A stretch of 64,000 bases of DNA from Alistipes sp. Zagget8 (GTDB taxonomy: Bacteria; Bacteroidota; Bacteroidia; Bacteroidales; Rikenellaceae). Under the pieces are notes generated by a model. The model did not search any database. It was not told the origin of the DNA and worked only from the letters and a program-made list of their open reading frames with translations. The translations under genes and the position numbers were made by a program. The stretch lies in assembly GCA_001941065.1 (NCBI GenBank), contig MSHJ01000011.1:62001-126000 (forward strand), given 5' to 3'. Below are positions 17,729-26,374 of the stretch, in pieces. The stretch's first letter is position 1. Every line of letters begins with the position of its first letter.

Positions 17729-19186
17729 TTATTGGTTGTATTCGTAAGCGCCCAGGTCGGGGGCGGAACCGTTGTAGGGAATCGGGTCGCGGGTGAAGCC
17801 GTCGCCCCGGACGGCTTCGGTGGGTGCGCCCCGGTCGATGAAGGCGCTGCCGGGCGCGAGGCGTCCGAAACGTCCCGGCAACGACCCGTCGGCCCCGCGC
17901 GGAGCCGCGGCGTCTGCGGCCGAGAGCGACACGAAATCGGCGGGTTTGCCCTTGATGCCGAGGTTCCACGAGTTGTGGTCGTCGGCCAGGAGGGTCACTC
18001 CCTTGAACTGGTCCTTGCGGGCGCCGTTCATCGAAATATTGTTGCGGAATACCCAGCCTGTACCTTCGGTGTTCTCCTTCCAGAACTGGAAATTGATTTC
18101 GTTGCCGAACGAGAGGTAGTTCTCGATCCACGCTCCCATCGGATGGTTGTTTTGGTCGAATCCTTTTTTTGCATTGTCGAACGAGATGCAGTTGCGCAGC
18201 AGGTGCGTGCCCTTGGAGTAGGCCCGGCATTCGCGGCCGCTGATGTCCAGGCACCCGCCGCCCATCTTGAAGCCGTTGCCGTCGCCGGCCCAGATCTCCT
18301 CGGTCAGGCTTCCTCCCGTGCGGTCGGCGTACATGTCGACGTGGTCCTCGCGGTGTCCCGTGTGCCACGCCCAGCAATCGGTCATTTCCACGGCGTGACC
18401 GCATTCGTAGAGGTCCCACGCATCGTCGGAGTTGTTCCAGGCGCGACAGCCTACGAACCGGTTGCCCCGGCCGCTGCCCTGCTTGACGGCGAATCCGTCG
18501 GCATTGGTCCCGGCGGCAGGGATGCCTCCGTTGACGGTCCACCAGTCGAAATTGTTGTACGAGTCGCAGTTGACGAAGGTGTTCCAGGCGGCCTTTTCCC
18601 CGTCGGGGTTCGGAAGCGGTTCGCCCGGTTTCTCGTGGCCGAAACTCATCGAGAAGCCCGAACCGCCGTTGTGGTGCGCCGTGCAGCGGTCGAAGGTGTT
18701 GTGCGAGCCGTTGACGATCCGGAATCCTTCGTTGTAGGCTCCGGTGACCTCGATACCTTGCAGGTACCAATAGCAGCCTTCGCGCAGGACGATGCCTTGC
18801 CGCGACCAGACCGCTTCGGTCAGTCCCGAACATTCGAATACGGGTTTCTCGCCGTTGTAGGCCAGCATGCGGATCGGTTCCGCCTCGGTGCCTTTGGCGT
18901 TGAGCTCGACGCGCTTCGTGAGCGCATACTCTCCGCCGCGCAGGTAGATGGTCCACCCTTTCGCTGCTTTCTCCACGGCCTGATGGACCGTATAGGGCCG
19001 TTCGATCGAGCCGTCGCCGGCGGCCTTGGCGTTAGGGGCTGCGAAGATGACCTTGTCCGGGGTCGGCGACGGCGGTGTGCCGCCGCCGGGCTCCGGGTCG
19101 GCCGCCGGAGTGCCGGCACAGGCAAAGAATAAGCTCAGTACTGCCGCTGTAAAGGCTTGGGCCTGTATGCTGATGAGTCGGTTCAT
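17729..19186 (-). CDS. PL9 pectate lyase, surface lipoprotein
   Basis: The 485-residue beta-helix enzyme is a lipoprotein (lipobox FFAC), so probably at the cell surface. It should make the first endo-cuts in polygalacturonate. Calcium-site Asp residues of family PL9 are visible: D230 in NADGFAVKQG and D254, D255 and D258 in NNSDDAWDLYE. The catalytic Lys is K307 in GNGFKMGGG. The 24-residue step between the first two Asp positions matches characterised PL9 enzymes. GH105 starts 8 nt downstream. Confidence 0.92.
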   Translation of the reverse strand: MNRLISIQAQAFTAAVLSLFFACAGTPAADPEPGGGTPPSPTPDKVIFAAPNAKAAGDGSIERPYTVHQAVEKAAKGWTIYLRGGEYALTKRVELNAKGTEAEPIRMLAYNGEKPVFECSGLTEAVWSRQGIVLREGCYWYLQGIEVTGAYNEGFRIVNGSHNTFDRCTAHHNGGSGFSMSFGHEKPGEPLPNPDGEKAAWNTFVNCDSYNNFDWWTVNGGIPAAGTNADGFAVKQGSGRGNRFVGCRAWNNSDDAWDLYECGHAVEMTDCWAWHTGHREDHVDMYADRTGGSLTEEIWAGDGNGFKMGGGCLDISGRECRAYSKGTHLLRNCISFDNAKKGFDQNNHPMGAWIENYLSFGNEINFQFWKENTEGTGWVFRNNISMNGARKDQFKGVTLLADDHNSWNLGIKGKPADFVSLSAADAAAPRGADGSLPGRFGRLAPGSAFIDRGAPTEAVRGDGFTRDPIPYNGSAPDLGAYEYNQ

Positions 19187-19202
19187 TGCAGGTTTCGGTT
19201 GA

Positions 19203-19230
19203 GGTACGAGGACCCGAAGGCCCTCGTACC
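19203..19230 (-). promoter_or_regulatory. Intercistronic hairpin between surface-protein and enzyme genes
   Basis: A perfect 9-bp stem (GGTACGAGG / CCTCGTACC) with a 10-nt loop, lacking a T tract. It lies between the DUF4957-type lipoprotein and PL9 and could set relative mRNA levels by stabilising the upstream susCD part. Confidence 0.55.
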
Positions 19231-19237
19231 GGGTTAT

Positions 19238-20944
19238 TTATTGCCAGCGCGGATCGCCGTTCCCGAAGAAATTGGCGTAGTCCGTCGTGGGTGTGAAATC
19301 GTATTCCGCACGTTTCGGGAAGGTCTGTCCCGACGAGAGGTTCGTGGCTGTGGCGGTGAACTTGCTGTCGAAGGCTGTGTCGGTCGATTTGAAGGTCGCC
19401 GTGCAGGTCAGCGTGGCATTGTTGAACGCCGTGGGGCGGATGTTGTTGTTATTGGTCCGCACTTCGCCCACGATCGTGCGCGAAAGCGTGATCTCTGCTT
19501 TGGCGGCATAGCCGAGGAATTCGAACAGGTAGCGCTGTCCGCCCTTCTTGGTTCCGGTCCATACGCCGTCGGCCATGAAGCCCATGTAGTCGAACGTGCA
19601 GTTCGTGACCTCGACAGTGGGTGCGGCGACCTGCTCCTTGATACCCGTCCAGCAGCGGGCTTCGATAAGCCCGTGGTAGAGGTGGTGGAAGGTCGAGTTG
19701 CGGATGATGAAATTCGCGCAGTAGATGTCGTTGGCGTCGGTGCGTCCGCAGAGGTGGAGGAACGAGTTGACATTGTCCACGTCGCGTCCGAGGTCATAGG
19801 CCAATAGGTTGTCGGCCAGGATGGTACCGAAGCGGATGCGGGCATTGGCGTGGAAGCCGTAGTCGACCGATGCCAGGCAGCCCTTGGCGTAGTTGCGGAC
19901 GATGCAGTCGGCAATTTCCAGTCGGTCGACGGCGATATCGCGGGCGGTGTTCTTCACATCAAACGAGAACATCGCGTCGTTGGGCTGCACGGAGAGGTCC
20001 TCCTGTCCGCCTGCGGGGATGAGTCCCGATACATCCAATCCTTCGATTCGCACGAGCGACATCGACGACGACGTTTCGGTGGTGCCGCCGAGGATGAACC
20101 CTTTGAGGTAGAGCATCGGTTTGGCGCCTCCGGGGGCGGCCTTGACGGTGACGGTCTTCGTCAGGTCGATGGTTTCCGACGAGTAATCGTAGGTCTGACC
20201 CGCGGTCAGCAGGACGATGGCGCCCTCGGGAGCCTCTTCGATGACGGTTTTCAGGTTGTCTTCGTTCGTGACGAGGATTGCACCCTCGGGCAGTTGGGGC
20301 ATCGTGAACCAGACGTAGCTGGCCAGTTCGCCGTTGACGTAGAACGACGCCTTGTATTTCACGCCCGCTTTGAGGTCCGTGACCACGGCCTGCATTGCCT
20401 GAATCTCTTCGTCGCTCAGCTCGCGGTGGATATCCGCTTCACCATTAGCTGTGAGGAGGATTTCGCGGGCTCCGAGGTCTTCGGTCCACGAGAGTGCGGC
20501 CGAGGTGTAGGTCATGTCGGCATAGCTCACCTCGTTGAAGATCGAGCGCATTAGTCCCGTGGTGCCTTCCGAGTAGAGGTATTTCGAGTTGAGAGCCTCG
20601 TTGTCGGCCAGCGCACAGAGGCGGATGTAATAGAGAGTCTCTTCTTCGAGACCCGTGAATACGGCTTCGTAATTCTTTCCGTCGGATGCGGGAATGTCCT
20701 GCGTGGCGGCGATTTCGGCGAATTCGGCATCTTCGGAGAGATCGACGCGGTATCCCGCGGCGCCGTAGGAGATGCCCCAGCGGACGACGAGCCCGTTGTC
20801 CTGTTTGAAATTTACGAGATCGGTGGGCAGGAACAGCCGCGGATCGTTCCACTCCTGCGACTGGTCGTCCTGGCAGGCGGTGAAGCCTGCGGCCGTCAGC
20901 AGCGCCGCGGCCAGCGTCAGCAGTTTTCGGTATATTGCTTTCAT
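19238..20944 (-). CDS. DUF4957/DUF5123-type pectin-associated lipoprotein (putative surface glycan-binding protein)
   Basis: The 568-residue lipoprotein (lipobox TAC after an AALLTAAGF signal) sits directly after SusD, the usual place for a surface glycan-binding protein. Residues 35-130 and 140-230 look like two fibronectin-III-like domains. From about 240 the sequence becomes repetitive beta-strand, as in a right-handed beta-helix, for example VRIEGLDVSGL and IIRNSTFHHLYHGLIEA. This architecture matches the DUF4957-DUF5123 families found in Bacteroidota pectin loci. No lyase catalytic signature is evident, so binding is inferred rather than catalysis. Confidence 0.75.
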   Translation of the reverse strand: MKAIYRKLLTLAAALLTAAGFTACQDDQSQEWNDPRLFLPTDLVNFKQDNGLVVRWGISYGAAGYRVDLSEDAEFAEIAATQDIPASDGKNYEAVFTGLEEETLYYIRLCALADNEALNSKYLYSEGTTGLMRSIFNEVSYADMTYTSAALSWTEDLGAREILLTANGEADIHRELSDEEIQAMQAVVTDLKAGVKYKASFYVNGELASYVWFTMPQLPEGAILVTNEDNLKTVIEEAPEGAIVLLTAGQTYDYSSETIDLTKTVTVKAAPGGAKPMLYLKGFILGGTTETSSSMSLVRIEGLDVSGLIPAGGQEDLSVQPNDAMFSFDVKNTARDIAVDRLEIADCIVRNYAKGCLASVDYGFHANARIRFGTILADNLLAYDLGRDVDNVNSFLHLCGRTDANDIYCANFIIRNSTFHHLYHGLIEARCWTGIKEQVAAPTVEVTNCTFDYMGFMADGVWTGTKKGGQRYLFEFLGYAAKAEITLSRTIVGEVRTNNNNIRPTAFNNATLTCTATFKSTDTAFDSKFTATATNLSSGQTFPKRAEYDFTPTTDYANFFGNGDPRWQ

Positions 20945-20969
20945 GTTTTTTTCGGGTTGGGTTAAATGC

Positions 20970-22826
20970 CTATCGTTTGCCGTAGCGGTTGACGATCATG
21001 CCTTTGCTTTCGGCCACGACATCTTTCGGGTAGGGATAGATGTAAACCATCGGGTCGCGGTTGTAGATTTCGGGGCGCCACCATTGGTCGACCGCCTCGT
21101 TGACGATGTATTCACTGCCGGACTGGCTCACCATCTCCTTGGCCCAGCCCCGCGTGGAGTAACCTGCGGGTGCCGAAGGCATGTTCTGGTCGAGGCCCAC
21201 GATGTCGAGCGTGCCGTCGTCGAGCAGTTTCCAATAGATGTTGGCCGGAATGTCCTTGTACTTGCCGGTGCCGGTGCGGGCGCCTACGGCCATGTCGATA
21301 TGTGCCTGGCGCAGGTCGATGAGGCTTTGGCGGAGGCGGTTCCAGCGGATGAGGTCATATTTGCGGATACCTTCGCCGCAGAACTCCCAGGCCCGTTCCT
21401 GTGCGACGGCTTCGAAGAAGTCGTCGTGCCCCGTGAGGGCCGCGACGTAGTTGTCGACCTTCTCTGTGTGGAGTCCGGAGGCAAAAGCCCGGCGGCGGAC
21501 CGTTTTCAGCGCCTCGCGGGCCAGGTCGGTAGGACCGTCGTTGAGTTCGTTCTCTGTCTCGGCCAGCATCAGCAGGGCGTCGGTATAGCGCAGGACGGGA
21601 AAGTTGATGCCTGTGTTGATCGTGGCCCCGGCACCCTGTGGCGTCTTCATGTCGAGTTTCGACCATTTGCCGATGTAGATGTTTTTCCAGTCGGAGATCT
21701 TCTGCTCGATGTGTCCCTTCGTATTGTTCCAGACCCATGTATAGGGCGTGCAGTTGACGCTGCGGCGCTGGTCGGCGCTGTCGAAAGAGTGGAAATAGGG
21801 CATCGTCACCATGAACCAGGGATTGCTGTATCCGTAGATAATGCTCGGGCTGTTGTCGATGCGCTGGCCGATGTAGTGGCCCACGTAGCTTGAATAGCTC
21901 ATGGCCATCGCCACTTCGTAGAGCATGTCGTCGTTCGACGGGAAGACCTTCTGGGATTCGTTGACGAACACCTGCTTGTAGGAGAGTCCCAGCGAGTGCT
22001 TCCCCGATTCGTAGAGTTTGCGGGCATAGGTGTTGGCGATGCGGTAGTATTTCTCGTAGTCGTCCGGGCGGACCATCCGTCCGGGGTCCGAAACGTTGTC
22101 GGCGCTGGGACGCAGCGCCCAACCGCCGCGCGTGAGCGACAGCCGTGCGATGAGCGCCTGCACGGCGCCGCGGTTCATGCGCTCGCAGGCTTCGGTGATC
22201 TCCGAGGCGTAGAGCATGCCCGGCTCGGCGTCGATCAGGTCGTCGATCAGGAAGGCGAGTATTTCGTCACGGTCGGTGGGGGCGATGTAGAAATCATCGT
22301 TGTAGCGGGTTTCGCGCGTCAGGAAAGGCACGTCGCCCCAGTTGCGGACCAGTTCCAGATAGAGCAGTGCGCGCAGGGCCTTGGCTTCGCCGTAGAGCTG
22401 ACGGATGGTCGAGGGCGTTTCTGGCGAGGTTGTGCCGAGCAGCGGACCGTTCTCGATGCCCGCGATGCACTCGTTGGCGCTGTTGATGCCCATGTAGAGG
22501 TCGGCCCACATCGGCAGCGTCTCGGTATTGGCCGAGGTGAGCGTATAGTCCCACATGCCTCGGCGGCTGTCCTCGGCCGTGGCGTTGGTCTTGGCATACT
22601 CGATGTCGTTGTTGTAGGGGGCGAAGAGACTTACCCTTTGGCTGTAGAGCGAGTTGCGTGCCAGAACGGCGTAAATGTTCATCACGGCGCGGTAGGTGTC
22701 GCCCTCGGTGCTGAACACCTTTGTGTCGGGCATGGTCGACGGGGATTCCGTGGAGAGGAAATCCGCGCAGGAGCAGGCGGAGAGCAGGAGCCAGAGGGCC
22801 GTGATATGTCGGATGGTTCGTTTCAT
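20970..22826 (-). CDS. susD: SusD/RagB family outer-membrane lipoprotein (pectin PUL)
   Basis: The 618-residue lipoprotein (lipobox SACSC) is the surface lid of the SusCD importer and should bind pectic oligosaccharides. SusD features are the GINSANECI helix, the TPR-like LYGEAKALRALLYLELVRNWGDVP block, and the C-terminal VAQERAWEFCGEGIRKYDLIRW motif. It is placed 28 nt after susC and 25 nt before the DUF4957-type gene. Confidence 0.95.
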   Translation of the reverse strand: MKRTIRHITALWLLLSACSCADFLSTESPSTMPDTKVFSTEGDTYRAVMNIYAVLARNSLYSQRVSLFAPYNNDIEYAKTNATAEDSRRGMWDYTLTSANTETLPMWADLYMGINSANECIAGIENGPLLGTTSPETPSTIRQLYGEAKALRALLYLELVRNWGDVPFLTRETRYNDDFYIAPTDRDEILAFLIDDLIDAEPGMLYASEITEACERMNRGAVQALIARLSLTRGGWALRPSADNVSDPGRMVRPDDYEKYYRIANTYARKLYESGKHSLGLSYKQVFVNESQKVFPSNDDMLYEVAMAMSYSSYVGHYIGQRIDNSPSIIYGYSNPWFMVTMPYFHSFDSADQRRSVNCTPYTWVWNNTKGHIEQKISDWKNIYIGKWSKLDMKTPQGAGATINTGINFPVLRYTDALLMLAETENELNDGPTDLAREALKTVRRRAFASGLHTEKVDNYVAALTGHDDFFEAVAQERAWEFCGEGIRKYDLIRWNRLRQSLIDLRQAHIDMAVGARTGTGKYKDIPANIYWKLLDDGTLDIVGLDQNMPSAPAGYSTRGWAKEMVSQSGSEYIVNEAVDQWWRPEIYNRDPMVYIYPYPKDVVAESKGMIVNRYGKR

Positions 22827-22854
22827 GGTTATAGGGTTTTAACGTTGCCGGAAA

Positions 22855-25800
22855 TCAGAAGGTGAGGTTGACGCCGAAGGCGAACGACCGCGTGCGGGGA
22901 TAGGCCGAGTAGTCCACGCCCGGGGTGAGGGGCGAACTGCGGCGCGTATCGACCTCGGGGTCGAAGCCCGTGTAGGCCGTCCAGCAGAAGAGGTTCGTGG
23001 CGGTGACGTAGATGCGGCATTTCGAAAGCCAGACTTTCTTGGTGATGCGTTGCGGCAGGGTGTAGCCCAGCGTGAGATTGCTCAGGCGCAGGAACGAGCC
23101 GTCCTCGACGGCCCATGAGTGGAGGATCGGGTATTGGTAGACCGGGCTCCAGATCGAGGCGTTGACATTCAGCGCCCGCAGGGCCTCCTTATCGTTGCGC
23201 AGGTCGTTGCCGGCATCGTCGAAGACGCGGAAGCGGTGCTGTGAATCCATCTCCGAGCGGAGGTTGTGCCACTGATATTTGCCCGTCGACGTGTTGAAGA
23301 GTTTCTGGGCGTTGTAGATACTGTTGCCGTAGACCCAGTTGAACATCGCCGAGAGGTCGAAGCCTTTGAAGGCCGCCGTCAGGCTGAAACCTCCGGTGTG
23401 CTTGGGATTGGCGTTGCCGATCACCGTGCGGTCGGCTTCGGTCACGATGCACGACTCGGGGTCGTTCGGGTCGTAAGGGGTGGTCTTTTTGAGTTTGAGC
23501 GAACCCACGCGCGGGTAGTCGCCCGGATTGCCGTTCGAACCGGTGATGTTCTGGCTGTTGGCCACGCCGGGTTTGAGCACCCAGCCGGGACCGTCCTCGT
23601 AATCGTCCACGGTATAATATCCGTCGGTGACGTAGCCGTACATCAGCCCCACGGGCTCACCCTCCTTGAGCAGGTAGTCGCGCAGGTTGTTGTTGTTCCA
23701 GCCGCTGTCGTAGAATTTCTGCTCGGCACCGTAGAGTTTGTCCACCTTGTTGCGGTTGAAGGCAATATTGAACGAGGCCGAGAGCTGGAAGTCGCGTTTG
23801 TCGACGATCACGCCCGTGAGCGAGATTTCCAGACCGCGGTTCGAGGTCTGTCCGACATTGACCTGCTGCTCGTTGTAACCCGTGTGAAGGGGAATTTTGT
23901 TCTTGATGAGCAGGTCGCGCGTGGTATTCCAGTAGAGTTCGACGCTACCCGTCAGGCGGTTCTTCAGCACTCCGAAATCAACGCCGAGGTTGCGCGTGGC
24001 GGTGGTCTCCCACACCAGGTCTTCGTTGATGAGCACCGACGAGGAGTTGGTAAGGTAGATGTTGGGCTTGCCGCCGATGCCGGCCACCATATTCTGCTGT
24101 CCGGTGAACATCCCTTTGAAGGTGCGGCGCCACATATCGTTGGCGATGCGGTTATTGCCCGCTTCGCCGTAGCTGACGCGGAGTTTCAGGTCGTCGAGCC
24201 ATTCGGCCTGTTTGAGGAACGGCTCCTCGGAGATGCGCCAGGCGAAGGCTGCCGAAGGAAAGCAGCCCCATTGGTTGCCGGGTGCGAATTTCGACGATCC
24301 GTCGACGCGCACGGTCGCCGTGACGAGGTATTTGTTGCGGAAAGAGTAGTTCACGCGGCCGAAGAACGAGGCCATGGCTACGGGCGTGTCCTCAAAGGTG
24401 TAGGGATATTCCTGCGATCCGAAGGCCATATTGGCGAAAATGTCGTCGATGGCCATGTCGGCAGGCAGCTGGTAGGATTTCATCTCGCGCAGTGTCGAGG
24501 TCTCACGCATGGCTTCGAATCCGGCCATGATGTTAATGTTGTGCTTCTTGCGGTAGTTCTTGATGTCGTAGGTCAGCGTGTGCGACGTGCGCCAGCGGGG
24601 CATGTCCTGCGTGGTGATCTGCGCCACGGGCTGCGATCCGGCCTGCCGCGAGGTGTAGGTCAGCGGACCGTAGTAACGCTTGGTCTCGTAATCGCGCGTC
24701 AGCATGCCGAAATCGGAACGCCAGGTGAAATGCTTGGCGAATTTCCAGGTGACGGCGCCGTTGACGTTCAGCTCGTTGCGCCGCTGCCGCTTGTAGTCCT
24801 GCCTGATGAGCTCCACGGGGTCGTAAAGTTGGCTCTGGGCCTCGATGTTCTCGTCCACCCATGAAATGTCCTGATCCGTGGCGCCATGTCCGCGCTCGGC
24901 TTTGCCAATGGTCGGACGGTAGCTCACGGCGTTCTTGATCTCAGTCGAGGAGTTGACAGTCGTGCCGGCGCCGTCGATCACCGTATTGGTGTAGTAAGCC
25001 GACAGGTCGAGCCGCACGTTTTTGAACAGGTCGTGGTTCATTTTGAAATTGAGGTTCGTGCGCCGGTAACCCGACTCGAGCAGCACGCCGTCCTCGTCGA
25101 GGTGCGTGGCGCTCAGCGTAAAGCGGGTCTTGTTCGTACCGCCCGCTATCGAGAGGTTGTGCGATTGTCCCCAGGCCGTGCGGCCGTACATCTCCGATTG
25201 CGTGTCGCGGCCGGGCATCCGGCGGTAGATGTCGAAATCGGCCGGCGTACCGAAATGGCTGGCAAAGGACTCGGCATCCTGACCGCCCTTGAGCGAGGTC
25301 AGTTCGTACTGCATCTGCACGAATTCGTAGGGGTCCATAACGTCGAGCATCTTCGGCACGTATTTCATCTGCGCAAAGGCGTTGTAGGAGACCGTCGTTT
25401 TGCCGGCCTTGGCCGATTTGGTGGTGATGATGATGACGCCGTTGGCGCCGCGTGCGCCGTAGATGGCGGCCGAGGAGGCGTCCTTCAGTACGTCGATCGA
25501 CTGGATATCGTTGACTGAAATGTCGGAGATGCGCTCCACGGGGAATCCGTCGACGATATAGAGCGGCGAGTTGTCCTGCGTGATGGAGCCTCCCCCGCGC
25601 ACGCGGATTTTTACATCTGCGTCAGGCGATCCGTCGGTCGTGGTGATCTGTACGCCGGGCATTCGTCCGGTAAGGGCCTGGGCCATGTTCGAAACGGGGG
25701 AATCCGCGAGAACCCGTCCCGAGACGGAGGCCACGGCACCCGTAAGGTCGCGCTTGGCCACCGAGCCATAGCCGATGACCACGACTTCGTCCATCGAGAC

Positions 25801-26133
25801 AACATCCTCTTCGAGGATAACGGTGTAGACGGTTTTTTTCTCCGAGAGGGGCACTTCGCGCGCGATATATCCGATGAAAGAGACGCTCAGCGCCTTGGCG
25901 TCGGCCGGGACTTTCAAACTGAAGACGCCGTTGTTGCCTGTAGTGGTTCCGGTTTGGGTTCCTTTGACCATGACGGTGACGCCGGCCATTGCTTCCCCGG
26001 ATGCGGATTTCACGCTTCCGGTGATGTCGCGCTGCGGCGTTGCGGCCTGCGCACGGACACCTGTCGCAAGAAGGAGTGCCAATGCCAGATTTCGCAGCAT
26101 CCGGCAGATGTGCAGGGTAAAATTTTTTTGCAT
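22855..26133 (-). CDS. susC: SusC/RagA family TonB-dependent transporter (pectin PUL)
   Basis: The 1092-residue outer-membrane beta-barrel imports pectic oligosaccharides using TonB energy. After the signal peptide comes a carboxypeptidase-D-like regulatory domain (ITGSVKSASGEAMAGVTV), the TonB-box region DEVVVIGYGS, and a plug domain with VLKDASSAAIYGARGANGV. The C-terminal RSFAFGVNLTF ends in the aromatic residue expected for barrel assembly. No STN domain is present, in contrast to the second SusC of this window. It is the first gene of the eight-gene operon. Confidence 0.96.
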   Translation of the reverse strand: MQKNFTLHICRMLRNLALALLLATGVRAQAATPQRDITGSVKSASGEAMAGVTVMVKGTQTGTTTGNNGVFSLKVPADAKALSVSFIGYIAREVPLSEKKTVYTVILEEDVVSMDEVVVIGYGSVAKRDLTGAVASVSGRVLADSPVSNMAQALTGRMPGVQITTTDGSPDADVKIRVRGGGSITQDNSPLYIVDGFPVERISDISVNDIQSIDVLKDASSAAIYGARGANGVIIITTKSAKAGKTTVSYNAFAQMKYVPKMLDVMDPYEFVQMQYELTSLKGGQDAESFASHFGTPADFDIYRRMPGRDTQSEMYGRTAWGQSHNLSIAGGTNKTRFTLSATHLDEDGVLLESGYRRTNLNFKMNHDLFKNVRLDLSAYYTNTVIDGAGTTVNSSTEIKNAVSYRPTIGKAERGHGATDQDISWVDENIEAQSQLYDPVELIRQDYKRQRRNELNVNGAVTWKFAKHFTWRSDFGMLTRDYETKRYYGPLTYTSRQAGSQPVAQITTQDMPRWRTSHTLTYDIKNYRKKHNINIMAGFEAMRETSTLREMKSYQLPADMAIDDIFANMAFGSQEYPYTFEDTPVAMASFFGRVNYSFRNKYLVTATVRVDGSSKFAPGNQWGCFPSAAFAWRISEEPFLKQAEWLDDLKLRVSYGEAGNNRIANDMWRRTFKGMFTGQQNMVAGIGGKPNIYLTNSSSVLINEDLVWETTATRNLGVDFGVLKNRLTGSVELYWNTTRDLLIKNKIPLHTGYNEQQVNVGQTSNRGLEISLTGVIVDKRDFQLSASFNIAFNRNKVDKLYGAEQKFYDSGWNNNNLRDYLLKEGEPVGLMYGYVTDGYYTVDDYEDGPGWVLKPGVANSQNITGSNGNPGDYPRVGSLKLKKTTPYDPNDPESCIVTEADRTVIGNANPKHTGGFSLTAAFKGFDLSAMFNWVYGNSIYNAQKLFNTSTGKYQWHNLRSEMDSQHRFRVFDDAGNDLRNDKEALRALNVNASIWSPVYQYPILHSWAVEDGSFLRLSNLTLGYTLPQRITKKVWLSKCRIYVTATNLFCWTAYTGFDPEVDTRRSSPLTPGVDYSAYPRTRSFAFGVNLTF

Positions 26134-26195
26134 AGGTTAGCGGGTTTAATGTTTGGTTCGGTTGCGTTTTTCACGGGTGGTTCGGACCCGTAATG

Positions 26196-26203
26196 CAAAG
26201 GTA
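26196..26203 (-). promoter_or_regulatory. -7 element of the pectin PUL operon
   Basis: TACCTTTG on the - strand matches TAnnTTTG and lies about 63 nt before the susC ATG. No -33 element occurs at the right spacing, consistent with an activator-dependent promoter served by the divergent HTCS. Confidence 0.6.
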
Positions 26204-26259
26204 GCGGGCGCTGTCGGGGAAATTTATTCAAATTGTAACATTAAACTGTTCTTTTGTTG

Positions 26260-26298
26260 CACCGTCCCCTGCGAAACGAATCCCGACCGGGGACGGTG
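26260..26298. promoter_or_regulatory. Inverted repeat in the susC-HTCS divergent region
   Basis: CACCGTCCCC (26260-26269) and GGGGACGGTG (26289-26298) form a perfect 10-bp inverted repeat around a 19-nt centre. It is placed upstream of the susC -7 element and upstream of the HTCS gene, so it is a candidate operator for the HTCS or a second regulator. Confidence 0.5.
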
Positions 26299-26374
26299 TT
26301 GTTTTCTTCGAAATAAAGATAGTCGTTTTCACGATATGTTTACTATTTTTATCTTGTAAGCCCTGTCTGTAAAG

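Noticed and set aside
23266..24864. Long + strand open frame antisense to susC
   Set aside because: Shadow of the SusC gene; its composition is the reverse complement of barrel codons.
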